From the NCBI GenBank assembly GCA_040389305.1, contig JAZKAD010000041.1:1-24487 (forward strand): DNA of 24,487 nucleotides, in the 5' to 3' direction. The notes below the pieces were generated by a model that was not told the DNA's origin, did not search any database, and saw nothing but the letters and a program-made list of their open reading frames with translations. Made by a program: the position numbers and the translations under genes. Each line of letters starts with the position of its first letter. The first letter of the stretch is position 1. Below, one piece after another: positions 8,182 to 16,009 of the stretch. Source of the stretch: JAZKAD01 sp040389305 (GTDB lineage Bacteria > Pseudomonadota > Alphaproteobacteria > Rickettsiales > Rickettsiaceae).

Positions 8182-8602
8182 ATGGCCCGCGTGACAGTTG
8201 AAGACTGCATACCAGAGGTAAGAAATAGATTTGAGCTAGTAGTTCTTGCTGCAGAAAGAGCAAAAAAAATTAATTCTGGCGCTGCTATTACAGTAGATAG
8301 AGATAATGACAAAGATCCAGTAGTTGCTTTGCGCGAGATTGCTGCTAAAAATCTTGATATCGAAGGATTGCGTACATCATTACTCAATAGACTGCAGAAG
8401 CGCCATAGAATCGAAGAAATTGAAGGCGAAGAAGGCGAGTCAGAAGAAGTGGGAAACGAAGAAGCGNNNNNNNNNNATTCTAACTGATGTAGAAGAAAGT
8501 TTTGTCTATGCCGAAGATACCGATTTTATTTTGGATGGTAATGAAGAAATTGATGGCGAAGAAGGGTTTGAGGATATGGATAGCGATATAGAGGAGAGGT
8601 AG
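8182..8602 (+). CDS. rpoZ: RNA polymerase omega subunit with long acidic tail, interrupted by an assembly gap
   Basis: Omega binds the beta' subunit and aids RNA polymerase assembly. The N-terminal 70 residues carry the family pattern: MARVTVEDC, NRFELVVLAAERAKKI, and DKDPVVALREIA, the omega core. The frame then becomes strongly acidic (EEIEGEEG near residue 78) and meets a 10-N gap at 8467-8476. After the gap a frame with the same acidic character (VEESFVYAEDTDF, EEIDGEEG) runs to the TAG ending at 8602. I treat both halves as one gene of 136 codons plus the unknown gap; the true gap must be a multiple of 3. ATG 8182 follows AAGG by 8 bases. The two halves read separately are not two genes. 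Confidence 0.85.
8413..8565 (+). repeat. Pair of 23-bp in-frame direct repeats in rpoZ flanking a gap
   Basis: Bases 8413-8435 and 8543-8565 are identical except one position (8424 A, 8554 T). They encode EEIEGEEG and EEIDGEEG. The 8467-8476 N run lies between them, so the repeat likely caused the assembly break. Confidence 0.75.
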
Positions 8603-8845
8603 TCCTCTGTTATTCTCCAGTGTTAATGTGCTTTATATACTCCAATTCCCGCCTCCGAGCATGAAACCTAGGGCGGGAGTCTACATCTCCTATTTATTCA
8701 AAATCACATGAAGCATGATATGCTTTGATGAAATTCACGATCCAGAAAATGAAGCCCAGAAAATGAGCGCTATTGCCTTCAAGTAGCATCATAGCCAATA
8801 TACAATACCTCTATTTTCTTATTTTAAATCATTATTTAAAAACCA
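8603..8845. other. Intergenic region after rpoZ: two hairpins and a short tandem repeat, no gene
   Basis: The 333-base rpoZ-rsh spacer holds no credible ORF. It contains a 9-bp stem (8645-8653 with 8672-8680, GC-rich core TCCCGCC/GGCGGGA, one T-G pair). It also has a 6-bp stem with 3-base loop (8711-8716 with 8720-8725) and an imperfect tandem of CCAGAAAATGA around 8741-8766. The remaining bases show nothing recognisable until the rsh promoter. Confidence 0.5.
8645..8680 (+). terminator. GC-rich hairpin, possible rpoZ terminator
   Basis: Stem ATTCCCGCC (8645-8653) pairs with GGCGGGAGT (8672-8680), one T-G wobble, 18-base loop. It lies 43 bases after the rpoZ stop but lacks a following T run, so it may instead be a structured RNA or repeat unit. 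Confidence 0.35.
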
Positions 8846-8875
8846 TTGGTGATATGGAGTAGCCTATATTATAAT
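8846..8875 (+). promoter_or_regulatory. Sigma-70-like promoter for rsh
   Basis: TTGGTG (8846-8851) and a perfect TATAAT (8870-8875) are separated by 18 bases, 60 bases upstream of the rsh ATG. Confidence 0.5.
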
Positions 8876-8935
8876 GCCATGGCTTCACTATGCCTTAAGA
8901 TAAGGTGAGTAAAGGCTGAAAATAAGGGGAATAAT

Positions 8936-11086
8936 ATGGTAGATCGCCAAAGCATCATAAACGCGTTGAAATCTTATGATGCCAATTGCAATGAAACCCT
9001 AGTTAATAGGGCTATGGATTTTGCTATTGAATATCATGGTAGCCAAACTCGTGAATCGGGCGATCCGTATTTCCAGCATCCATTCGAAGTTGCTAGCATC
9101 ATAACCGAGATGCGTCTCGATACCGCGTCTGTCATAACCGCCCTGCTTCATGACACTATAGAAGACACCGACCTAAAGCTTGAAGAAATAGAGGAGCATT
9201 TCGGTAGCGAAGTAGCCAAGCTCGTAGACGGCGTCACTAAGCTTACTAAAATTGAGTTTCAACCGGATCACGTAAGGCAGGCCGAGAACTTCCGCAAACT
9301 TTTGCTTGCAATGAGTGATGATATCAGGGTTCTTTTAGTTAAGCTAGCTGATCGTCTTCATAATATGCGCACCATTAATTTTGTGAAATCACACGAAAAG
9401 CGCATGCGTATTGCTCTTGAAACTATGGAGATATATTCACCCCTAGCAGAAAGAATAGGTATTCAGCAGATTAAACTCGAGCTGCAAGATTTAGCATTTA
9501 ATATATTACATCCTGAAATCAGAGAGTCCATTGTTAGTCGCTTGCAGCGTCTTGCTGACGATGGAGAGAAGCTAGTAAACCAGATCGTTAGTGAGATTAC
9601 TAAAACCCTAAAAGCCTCGAATATTAATGCTAAAGTTTCGGGAAGGCAAAAAACTCCTTATTCTATATGGATGAAGATGAAGCAAAAAAACGTGAGCTTC
9701 GAACAACTCTCAGACATTATAGCATTTAGAGTAGTAGTCCCAACTCTACCTGAGTGTTATACAGTTTTAGGAGCTGTTCATGCCGCATATAAAATGGTTC
9801 CAGAGAGTTTTCAGGATTTTATAAGCACTCCAAAAAATAATGATTACCAGTCACTGCATACTGTAGTCGTAGGGCCTATGAAGCAGCGCATTGAGGTGCA
9901 AATCCGCACAGAAGAGATGCATGAGATAGCAGAGCTTGGTGTGGCGGCTCACTGGAGGTATAAACAAAAATATCAAAACCAAGATGGCAAACAATATCGC
10001 TGGATTAGAGAGCTGCTTGGTATTTTAGAGCATTCCAATGACTCCGAAGAGTTCCTGCATCATACTAAGCTCGCTATGTATTATGATCAGGTATTTTGCT
10101 TTACTCCTAAAGGCAGTCTTATTGCTCTTCCAAAAGGAGCAACTCCTATAGACTTTGCATATGCCGTACACTCTGATATCGGCCATCACTGCGTTGGTGC
10201 GAAAGTCAACGGACGAATCGTACCTCTTAGAACTCATTTAAAAAATGGCGATCAAGTAGAAATCGTACTATCTAAGCATCATGTACCATCTCCTTCTTGG
10301 GAGAAGTTCGTTATTACTGGTAAAGCTCGTTCTGAAATTCGTAGATTTATAAGGAGTCAACAAAAAGACCAATATATAGCGCTTGGACAAGTTATACTAG
10401 AGAAAGCCTTCAAAGAAGCGAGTATAGTATATAACAGCAGCACTGTGCTTGAGGCTGCTCATAAATTACAGCAAAAAAATACAGAAGAATTATTATTTGC
10501 CGTAGGAGAAGGGACAATCTCTCGAGAAGAAGTCATCAAGCAAATTGAGACGAGGGCGAATAAATTTAGTTCTACCTTCTCCTTTTTGAAGTTTAAAAAA
10601 TCTAGAAAAAACCTCTCAGAGGAAGTGAATGCAGATCATGCCGTGCCAATTCAAGGTCTTATCCCGGGCATGGCAGTACATTTTGCAGGATGTTGCCATC
10701 CGCTGCCGGGAGATCAAATTATAGGTATAATACATACGGGGAAGGGAGTGACGATACATATAGCAGATTGTGAGATGCTTAACAATTTTGCAAGTACTCC
10801 GGACCGCATCATAGATCTTAGTTGGGATTCTGACTCTTCAAATGTGCCATATATATGCAGGCTCAAAGCTATACTCATTAATGAACCCGGAAGCCTTGCC
10901 GTCCTCACTTCTGAGATAGCTGAAGGTAAATCAAATATCACGAATTTAAGAATTAATACGCGAAATACCGATTTTTTTGAGATCATAATAGATGTAGAAA
11001 TCAATGGCTTGCCTCATCTACATAGCATGATGGAGTCCCTCAAGACAAAGCCTGGTATTCACTCTATAGAGCGTTATAAATTATGA
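8936..11086 (+). CDS. spoT: Bifunctional (p)ppGpp synthetase/hydrolase, long RSH (RelA/SpoT) type
   Basis: Makes and degrades the stringent-response alarmone (p)ppGpp. All domains are present in 716 residues. The HD hydrolase comes first (about 30-155), with H48, H72-D73, the HDTIED motif and LADRLHNMRT. The synthetase (about 235-345) has SGRQKTPYSIW, D260 and E320 at the expected catalytic positions, and VQIRTEEMHEIAE. TGS follows (about 388-448, FCFTPKGSLIALPKGATPIDFAY), then a zinc-finger-like region with C586-C587, and finally ACT (about 640-716). Both active sites look intact, so I infer both activities. AGGGGA lies 5 bases before the ATG. The gene overlaps acpS by four bases (ATGA). Classical Rickettsia usually carry only fragmented spoT pieces, so a whole copy fits a less reduced relative. 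Confidence 0.96.
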   Translation: MVDRQSIINALKSYDANCNETLVNRAMDFAIEYHGSQTRESGDPYFQHPFEVASIITEMRLDTASVITALLHDTIEDTDLKLEEIEEHFGSEVAKLVDGVTKLTKIEFQPDHVRQAENFRKLLLAMSDDIRVLLVKLADRLHNMRTINFVKSHEKRMRIALETMEIYSPLAERIGIQQIKLELQDLAFNILHPEIRESIVSRLQRLADDGEKLVNQIVSEITKTLKASNINAKVSGRQKTPYSIWMKMKQKNVSFEQLSDIIAFRVVVPTLPECYTVLGAVHAAYKMVPESFQDFISTPKNNDYQSLHTVVVGPMKQRIEVQIRTEEMHEIAELGVAAHWRYKQKYQNQDGKQYRWIRELLGILEHSNDSEEFLHHTKLAMYYDQVFCFTPKGSLIALPKGATPIDFAYAVHSDIGHHCVGAKVNGRIVPLRTHLKNGDQVEIVLSKHHVPSPSWEKFVITGKARSEIRRFIRSQQKDQYIALGQVILEKAFKEASIVYNSSTVLEAAHKLQQKNTEELLFAVGEGTISREEVIKQIETRANKFSSTFSFLKFKKSRKNLSEEVNADHAVPIQGLIPGMAVHFAGCCHPLPGDQIIGIIHTGKGVTIHIADCEMLNNFASTPDRIIDLSWDSDSSNVPYICRLKAILINEPGSLAVLTSEIAEGKSNITNLRINTRNTDFFEIIIDVEINGLPHLHSMMESLKTKPGIHSIERYKL

Positions 11087-11439
11087 TTCTAGGTATTGGC
11101 ACGGATATCGTACAAATCCCACGCATAGAGCGATTGATTGAAAAATTTAGCGATCGATTTCTTTCTCGAATCTTAAGTCCAGAGGAGAAAGAGGTGTATA
11201 ATAAAAAATCATGCAGAGCGTTTGTTGCAAGGAGATTTGCTGGAAAAGAAGCTATTTCCAAAGCTCTTGGTACTGGGGTGGGAAGGCCTCTACGTTTTGT
11301 AGACATAAGTATTATCAATGATAGCCTTGGGGCGCCTAAAGTAAAAATTAAGAACTACAAGGAAGATATCACGATACATGTTTCGTTATCGGATGATTAC
11401 CCCATAGCAACGGCATTTGCTGTAGTGACTTCTTTGTAG
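11083..11439 (+). CDS. acpS: Holo-[acyl-carrier-protein] synthase AcpS
   Basis: Transfers the 4'-phosphopantetheine arm from CoA to acyl carrier protein, switching on fatty-acid synthesis in the cytoplasm. The 118-residue length is typical. The magnesium site residues are visible: D8 in GIGTDIVQIPRIE and E56 in RRFAGKEAISKALGTGVG, the family signature. The C-terminus IHVSLSDDYPIATAFAV is the closing strand. It starts inside the rsh stop codon (ATGA), so translation is probably coupled to rsh, a linkage that ties lipid synthesis to stringent control. Confidence 0.96.
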   Translation: MILGIGTDIVQIPRIERLIEKFSDRFLSRILSPEEKEVYNKKSCRAFVARRFAGKEAISKALGTGVGRPLRFVDISIINDSLGAPKVKIKNYKEDITIHVSLSDDYPIATAFAVVTSL

Positions 11440-11453
11440 TTTAATTATATAAT
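11425..11453 (+). promoter_or_regulatory. Possible promoter for ppa
   Basis: GTGACT (11425-11430) and TATAAT (11448-11453) are 17 bases apart, straddling the acpS end and 28 bases before ppa. The -10 is perfect, the -35 weaker. Confidence 0.4.
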
Positions 11454-11480
11454 TCCTAAAAATATTAAAAGAGGCCAGTT

Positions 11481-12011
11481 ATGGACGTGAATAAAATTAG
11501 CCGTGGCAAAAATTGCCCTGAGGAAGTCAATGTCATCATAGAAATTCCTATGAATAGCGATCCAGTCAAATATGAATTTGATAAAGACTCGGGAGCTATT
11601 TTTGTGGATAGATTTATGCAATCGGCTATGCATTATCCATGTAATTATGGCTTTGTCCCGCATACCCTTTCAGATGATGGTGACCCAGTAGATGTTATGG
11701 TGATTGCTCATTATCCTGTGGTGCCAGGAGCTGTGATAGCTTGTCGTCCTATCGGAGTCTTAATTATGGAAGATGAGTCTGGGCAAGACGAGAAAATTAT
11801 CGCAGTTCCCGTGGCTAAACTAGATGTTACATTTGCCGATATCAAAGCTATGGAAGACATCGATCCGATGCTAAAAGCTCGTATAGTGCATTTCTTTGAG
11901 CATTACAAAGACCTAGAAAAGGGCAAGTGGGTGAAGGTGACTGGATGGGCGGATGCTGCGAAGGCCAAGTCCTTAATCAGTGAGGCTGTAGAGCGCGCAG
12001 AAAAAAGATAG
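11481..12011 (+). CDS. ppa: Inorganic pyrophosphatase
   Basis: Splits pyrophosphate to two phosphates, pulling biosynthetic reactions forward. The 176-residue length matches family I soluble pyrophosphatases. Seen: the early IEIPMNSDPVKYEFDK segment, the FVDRFMQSAMHYPCNYGFVP stretch, and the diagnostic DDGDPVDVMV loop with metal-binding D66, D68 and D71. Near the end EHYKDLEKGKWVKV is the usual C-terminal motif. AGAGG lies 7 bases before the ATG. It follows acpS by 41 bases and may be read either with rsh-acpS or from its own promoter-like site. Confidence 0.96.
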   Translation: MDVNKISRGKNCPEEVNVIIEIPMNSDPVKYEFDKDSGAIFVDRFMQSAMHYPCNYGFVPHTLSDDGDPVDVMVIAHYPVVPGAVIACRPIGVLIMEDESGQDEKIIAVPVAKLDVTFADIKAMEDIDPMLKARIVHFFEHYKDLEKGKWVKVTGWADAAKAKSLISEAVERAEKR

Positions 12012-12065
12012 ACAAATCCGTTACCTTCGAATGAGATGAAGCAATTAAGAAGGTAGACGCACAAA

Positions 12066-12109
12066 AGCGAGCGAGACTAAGTATTATGTGGATTGCCGTC
12101 TCGCTAGCT
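12066..12109. repeat. Imperfect 12-bp inverted repeat in the ppa-recJ spacer
   Basis: AGCGAGCGAGAC (12066-12077) pairs with GTCTCGCTAGCT (12098-12109), one mismatch, 20-base loop. It overlaps the REP-like copy that follows, so it may belong to the same element. There is no T run after it, so it does not look like a simple terminator. Confidence 0.5.
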
Positions 12110-12168
12110 CTCTTCTCAGTGACAGCTCCTTTGAAAGCGACGCTGTGCTTCGTCAATAAGTAACCTCG
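12089..12168. repeat. Two adjacent degenerate REP-like elements (copies 2 and 3)
   Basis: Bases 12089-12123 start TGGATTGC, continue CGTCTCGCTAGC and end CTCAGTGAC. Bases 12146-12168 start TGCTTCGTCA and end CCTCG. Both follow the general order of the dispersed 'GGATTGCTTCGTC…CTCGCAATGAC' element seen as copy 1 at 3812-3843. The similarity is judged by eye and degenerate. Confidence 0.35.
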
Positions 12169-12197
12169 GGTCGCCTAATTTTGTATCTCTATTTACA

Positions 12198-13988
12198 GTG
12201 AGCTCAATAATGCAGGATAATAAATCTTCCTTCGGCAAGTCTTCTTTAGGTAAAAATTGGATTTTGAGGTCTGTGTCTGAGAGGCAGATCCATAGCCTTA
12301 GGCAACATCAAGAGATTAGCGAGATCTTAGCCAGATTGCTCGCTATTAAAAATATCGATATCGATGGCGTAGAGTCCTTCTTAAATCCCAAGCTCCGCGA
12401 TTTATTGCCAGATCCCTTTCATTTACTTGGAATGGAAGAGGGGGTCTTAAGAGCAATGCGCGCTATTTATAATAAAGAAAAAATCTGTATTTTTGGTGAC
12501 TATGACGTCGATGGTGCTACATCTTCTGCCCTTCTAAAGCGGTTTTTTAAAGACCTAGGCATTGATATAGAAATATATATTCCAGACAGAATTCTTGAAG
12601 GTTACGGACCTTCTGTACAAGCTATGGAGAAAATTAAAAATAGCGGAACTAAGTTAATAATCACGGTGGATTGCGGAGCTTCTAGCTTCGAAGCTTTGAG
12701 CTATGCTAAAGCAATAGGGCTTGATGTTATAGTGATAGACCATCATATGATGGGAGATAAGATGCCGGAAGCTGATGCCGTGATTAACCCCAATCGTTTG
12801 GATGAAACAACGGAATACAGATATTTAGCAGCGGTAGGCGTATGTTTCATTTTTATCGTGGGGCTTTGTACAAGACTCCGAGAAGCTAAATTTTTTGACC
12901 ACCTCAAAGAACCAAAGCTAATGCAGTACTTGGATTTAGTAGCTCTTGGAACCGTTTGCGATGTGATGCCCCTGACGGGTCTTAACAGAGCTTTTGTAGC
13001 TCAGGGGCTTAAAATCATGTCTAAACGCGAGAATGTTGGCCTTAGAGTACTCTCAGATATGGCACGTTTGAATTCAGCTCCAACGGCCTACCATTTAGGT
13101 TTTATGATTGGTCCTCGGATTAATGCCGGAGGTAGAGTGGGTAAGTCAGATCTTGGAAGTAGGTTGCTTTCCACAAGTGATCAGGATACGGCGTATAATA
13201 TTGCTCTTATGCTTGAGCAATATAACGCAGAGAGGAAGGAGATAGAGCAAGGCGTCCTGGAGGAGGCTACGGCATCGGCGGAACTTATGCCAAGTAGCAG
13301 CATGATTATGGTGGCCGGGGAAGGGTGGCATCCTGGTGTTATCGGTATTGTCGCTGGGCGCCTCAAAGAAAAATATCAAAAACCCGTGGCTGTTATAGCT
13401 CTAAACGATGGAGTTGGAAAAGCATCATGTAGGTCAGTGAAAGGAGTAGATTTCGGCGGTAAAGTAGTGGAAGCAAAGATGCGAGGCCTCTTAGAAGAAG
13501 GGGGTGGGCATGCTATGGCCGCAGGTTTTACCGTAAAAGAAGAGCATATTGCTGAATTAAAGGAATTTTTTGAACTGGTCATGCATAAGGAGTATCAGGC
13601 ATTTGTGCAGACCAGATCTTCTGAATATGATATAGAGATTACTACTTCCGGGTTAACTTTAGACCTTCTCAAAGAAATGCAACAGCTTGCACCATTTGGC
13701 AGCGGTAACCCTGAGCCCATGATTAGAGTGGACGATCTTTATGTAATTTCTGCGCAAATAGTTGGAGAGAAGCATGTGAGTTGCTTATTAGCTCCGTCTC
13801 GTACAGCATATGGATCTAAAGCTCTAAAGGCTATAGCTTTCAATGCAGTAGAAAGTCCTTTAGGAGGGGTTCTTTTATCGCACAAAAAAGATAAGATTGC
13901 GATTATAGGTCATGCTCAAATTAATGAATGGAATCAAACTGAAAATGTACAATTTATCTTAAGCGATATAATAGTTGGAGTGAATTAG
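12198..13988 (+). CDS. recJ: Single-stranded-DNA-specific exonuclease RecJ
   Basis: A 5'-to-3' exonuclease for recombination and mismatch repair. The DHH-family motifs are in order: FGDYDVDGATSSALL (D101, D103, D105), IITVDCGASS (D158), VIVIDHHMMG (D181, H182, H183), LVALGTVCDVMPL (D255), GPRINAGGRVGKSDLG. Then come GWHPGVIGIVAGRLKEKY and GGGHAMAAGFTV of DHHA1, and an OB-type C-terminal part. At 596 residues it is full-length. The start is unsure: GTG 12198 (used here) or ATG 12210, neither with a strong ribosome site; both precede the conserved core. It follows ppa after a 186-base spacer with repeats, so it is probably transcribed separately, and is directly followed by the znuB-like gene. 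Confidence 0.95.
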   Translation: MSSIMQDNKSSFGKSSLGKNWILRSVSERQIHSLRQHQEISEILARLLAIKNIDIDGVESFLNPKLRDLLPDPFHLLGMEEGVLRAMRAIYNKEKICIFGDYDVDGATSSALLKRFFKDLGIDIEIYIPDRILEGYGPSVQAMEKIKNSGTKLIITVDCGASSFEALSYAKAIGLDVIVIDHHMMGDKMPEADAVINPNRLDETTEYRYLAAVGVCFIFIVGLCTRLREAKFFDHLKEPKLMQYLDLVALGTVCDVMPLTGLNRAFVAQGLKIMSKRENVGLRVLSDMARLNSAPTAYHLGFMIGPRINAGGRVGKSDLGSRLLSTSDQDTAYNIALMLEQYNAERKEIEQGVLEEATASAELMPSSSMIMVAGEGWHPGVIGIVAGRLKEKYQKPVAVIALNDGVGKASCRSVKGVDFGGKVVEAKMRGLLEEGGGHAMAAGFTVKEEHIAELKEFFELVMHKEYQAFVQTRSSEYDIEITTSGLTLDLLKEMQQLAPFGSGNPEPMIRVDDLYVISAQIVGEKHVSCLLAPSRTAYGSKALKAIAFNAVESPLGGVLLSHKKDKIAIIGHAQINEWNQTENVQFILSDIIVGVN

Positions 13989-13990
13989 AT

Positions 13991-14764
13991 ATGCTATTTA
14001 TAGTCATTGTTTGCATCCTACTTAGCGCTCTTTTTGCCCCTCTTGGCTCTATACTTGTGTGGCAAAGAAAAGCTTATTTTTCAGATGGCCTTGCCCATGC
14101 ATGCTTACTAGCGAGCAGCGTCAGTGGCTGTTTTGATGTACCTATTTTCATCGCCGCTCCCGGGGTAGCTGCAATTTTTGCTTTGCTTGTTTTTGCAACC
14201 AAAAGTGCACTTGCGAGCAACGCTGCCATTAACTTAATATCAAGCACAATGCTTGCTCTTGGGCTACTACTCGCTGGCATGTTTCCATCAAGTGTCAATA
14301 TAAATTCCCTATTATTCGGGGATATACTCTCGACCTCATCAAGTGACTTGCTTACTTTGTCTATTTTGTTGCTATTTGTAGGAATTATTTGTTATTCCAA
14401 AATAGAAGACATCATCTTAATATCCCTAAATCCCGACTTAGCTGCTGTGAGGGGGGTGAATGTTAAAAGGTTGGAGATTTATTTTCTAGTGTTGCTAGCT
14501 CTTGTGTTATCAGTGAGTATGAAAATTATTGGAGCTTTGCTAGTGACCGCGCTTTTGATGATCCCATCCTACGCCTCAGTTCTCATAAGCAGTACGCCAA
14601 TTCACATGATACGCAACAGCTTCATTCTTTCGGTGATATCTTGCTTGCTTGGCATTATTTTTTCTTTTTATTATGACTTTGCGGCGGCTCCATCTATTAT
14701 TTTGAGCTGCGGTTTAGTATTTTGTATAACTTTACTATTCAAAAAAATTGCAATAAATAGTTAA
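13991..14764 (+). CDS. znuB: ZnuB-like ABC-3 family metal permease
   Basis: A 257-residue polytopic inner-membrane protein of the zinc/manganese ABC-3 permease family. It has about eight hydrophobic segments. Recognisable family stretches are LGSILVWQRKAYFSDGLAHA at 18-37, FGDILSTSSSDL near 108, and SMKIIGALLVTALLMIPSYAS near 175. The start lies 2 bases after the recJ stop with GGAG upstream, so it is translated from the recJ transcript. The ATPase (ZnuC) and binding protein (ZnuA) genes needed for a transporter are not in this window; scattered znu genes are common in reduced alphaproteobacteria. Zinc is the best guess for the substrate, and manganese or iron is possible. Confidence 0.87.
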   Translation: MLFIVIVCILLSALFAPLGSILVWQRKAYFSDGLAHACLLASSVSGCFDVPIFIAAPGVAAIFALLVFATKSALASNAAINLISSTMLALGLLLAGMFPSSVNINSLLFGDILSTSSSDLLTLSILLLFVGIICYSKIEDIILISLNPDLAAVRGVNVKRLEIYFLVLLALVLSVSMKIIGALLVTALLMIPSYASVLISSTPIHMIRNSFILSVISCLLGIIFSFYYDFAAAPSIILSCGLVFCITLLFKKIAINS

Positions 14765-14819
14765 TTATACTATATCTCTTTTAGAGTATTTAATAATCTT
14801 CATTTTAGACGAGTGTTGT

Positions 14820-15554
14820 ATGGCCGCGCCTGATATTGTAAATAGCCTAGTTAAAGCCCCTATGGTGGTGGATGTCTCTCTACTTCATCTTATAACTTCC
14901 GCAGATACCATGAGTAAATTTGTGATGCTTAGCCTTTTTGTAGCATCTGTAGGTTCTTGGACAATTATTATAGAAAAGTTGTTTCGCTATAGAAGGGTTA
15001 AATCAAAAATGCAGACATTCGAAGCTGTATTTTGGTCGGGTCAGGTGCTAGACACTTTGTACGAAAGGGTGAAGCGCTCAACGGATAATCCGCTGTCTGC
15101 TATTTTTGTAGCTGCGATGAGTGAGTGTAAGCGCGGTGATGGCGGCAAAACCGCTTCAGTTCAAGCTACTTTGCGAGTTGGGCTTAAAGAGCGCATTATG
15201 CAAGCAATGAATCTTGTGCGGAACCGCGAAATGGATGAGCTTGAGCATCATCTTAGCATCCTAGCAATAGTTGGTTCTTGCTCGCTGTTTATCGGGCTTT
15301 TTGGCACAGTCTGGGGTATTATTCATAGCTTTCAATCTATTGCTGTGATGAAAAATGCAACGCTTGATGTCGTAGCACCTGGGATAGCAGAAGCGTTGCT
15401 AGCAACGGCCATTGGCTTAGTTGCGGCTATTCCTGCTTCTATTTCATACAATTTATTCATTGCAGAGATCAATAAATTTACCAATAAGTTCGATGATTTT
15501 ATTGGTGAGCTATACACTATTTTGACAAGAGCTATTGACGAAGAGAAGTTGTGA
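14820..15554 (+). CDS. tolQ: TolQ, Tol-Pal motor subunit
   Basis: The 244-residue inner-membrane proton-channel subunit of the Tol-Pal system, which keeps the outer membrane attached during division. Three membrane segments are seen, near 34-58, 138-164 and 182-206. Family residues include FVASVGSWTIIIEKLF in the first helix, LFIGLFGTVWGIIHSFQSIA in the second, and APGIAEALLATAIGLVAAIPA in the third, all characteristic of TolQ/ExbB. The last segment ends FDDFIGELYTILTR, as in TolQ. It opens the tolQRA operon; the ribosome site is weak (GAG). ExbB is excluded mainly because TolA, not TonB, follows. Confidence 0.95.
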   Translation: MAAPDIVNSLVKAPMVVDVSLLHLITSADTMSKFVMLSLFVASVGSWTIIIEKLFRYRRVKSKMQTFEAVFWSGQVLDTLYERVKRSTDNPLSAIFVAAMSECKRGDGGKTASVQATLRVGLKERIMQAMNLVRNREMDELEHHLSILAIVGSCSLFIGLFGTVWGIIHSFQSIAVMKNATLDVVAPGIAEALLATAIGLVAAIPASISYNLFIAEINKFTNKFDDFIGELYTILTRAIDEEKL

Positions 15555-15582
15555 TAAAGAGAAACTTTGAGGAGGGGCTTTA

Positions 15583-16005
15583 ATGGGTATGATGAATTCG
15601 CGTGGCGGCACTCGGAATAAACGCGCTTTAATGAGCGAAATTAACGTTACCCCTCTCGTAGATGTGATGCTCGTTCTATTGATCGTCTTCATGGTGACGG
15701 CGCCTATGATGGTAACGGGAATACACGTGGATTTACCAGAAACTCAAGCAAGCCCAGTAACTAGCCAAGAAGAGCCTCTCGCAATCAGTATTAATAAAAA
15801 GGGTGAAGTTTATATTTTAGACACAATGATTCCTAGAAAAAATTTGGCAGATAAATTGAAGGCTATAACTAAGGCGAAGATGGATACAAGGATTTTTGTT
15901 AGAGGCGACAAGAATGTTTCTTATGGCGAGATAGTAGATATTGTATCGGAGATAAACGCCGCGGGCTTTGCCAAGGTTGCATTGATTACGCAAATCAAGC
16001 ATTAA
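15583..16005 (+). CDS. tolR: TolR, Tol-Pal motor subunit
   Basis: The 140-residue partner of TolQ. It has a short cytoplasmic N-terminus, one membrane helix (about 24-46) containing the essential aspartate D27 in TPLVDVMLVLLIVFMVTAP, and a periplasmic domain with VDLPETQA, ISINKKGEVYI and RGDKNVSYGEIVDIVSEINAAG. These are typical of TolR/ExbD. GGAGGGG lies 7 bases before the ATG, and the gene begins 28 bases after tolQ and ends 4 bases before tolA. Confidence 0.96.
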   Translation: MGMMNSRGGTRNKRALMSEINVTPLVDVMLVLLIVFMVTAPMMVTGIHVDLPETQASPVTSQEEPLAISINKKGEVYILDTMIPRKNLADKLKAITKAKMDTRIFVRGDKNVSYGEIVDIVSEINAAGFAKVALITQIKH

Positions 16006-16009
16006 TAAG

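Noticed and set aside
8477..8602. Separate small acidic gene after the rpoZ gap
   Set aside because: It has no start codon or ribosome site, shares the EEIDGEEG repeat with rpoZ and continues its acidic tail.
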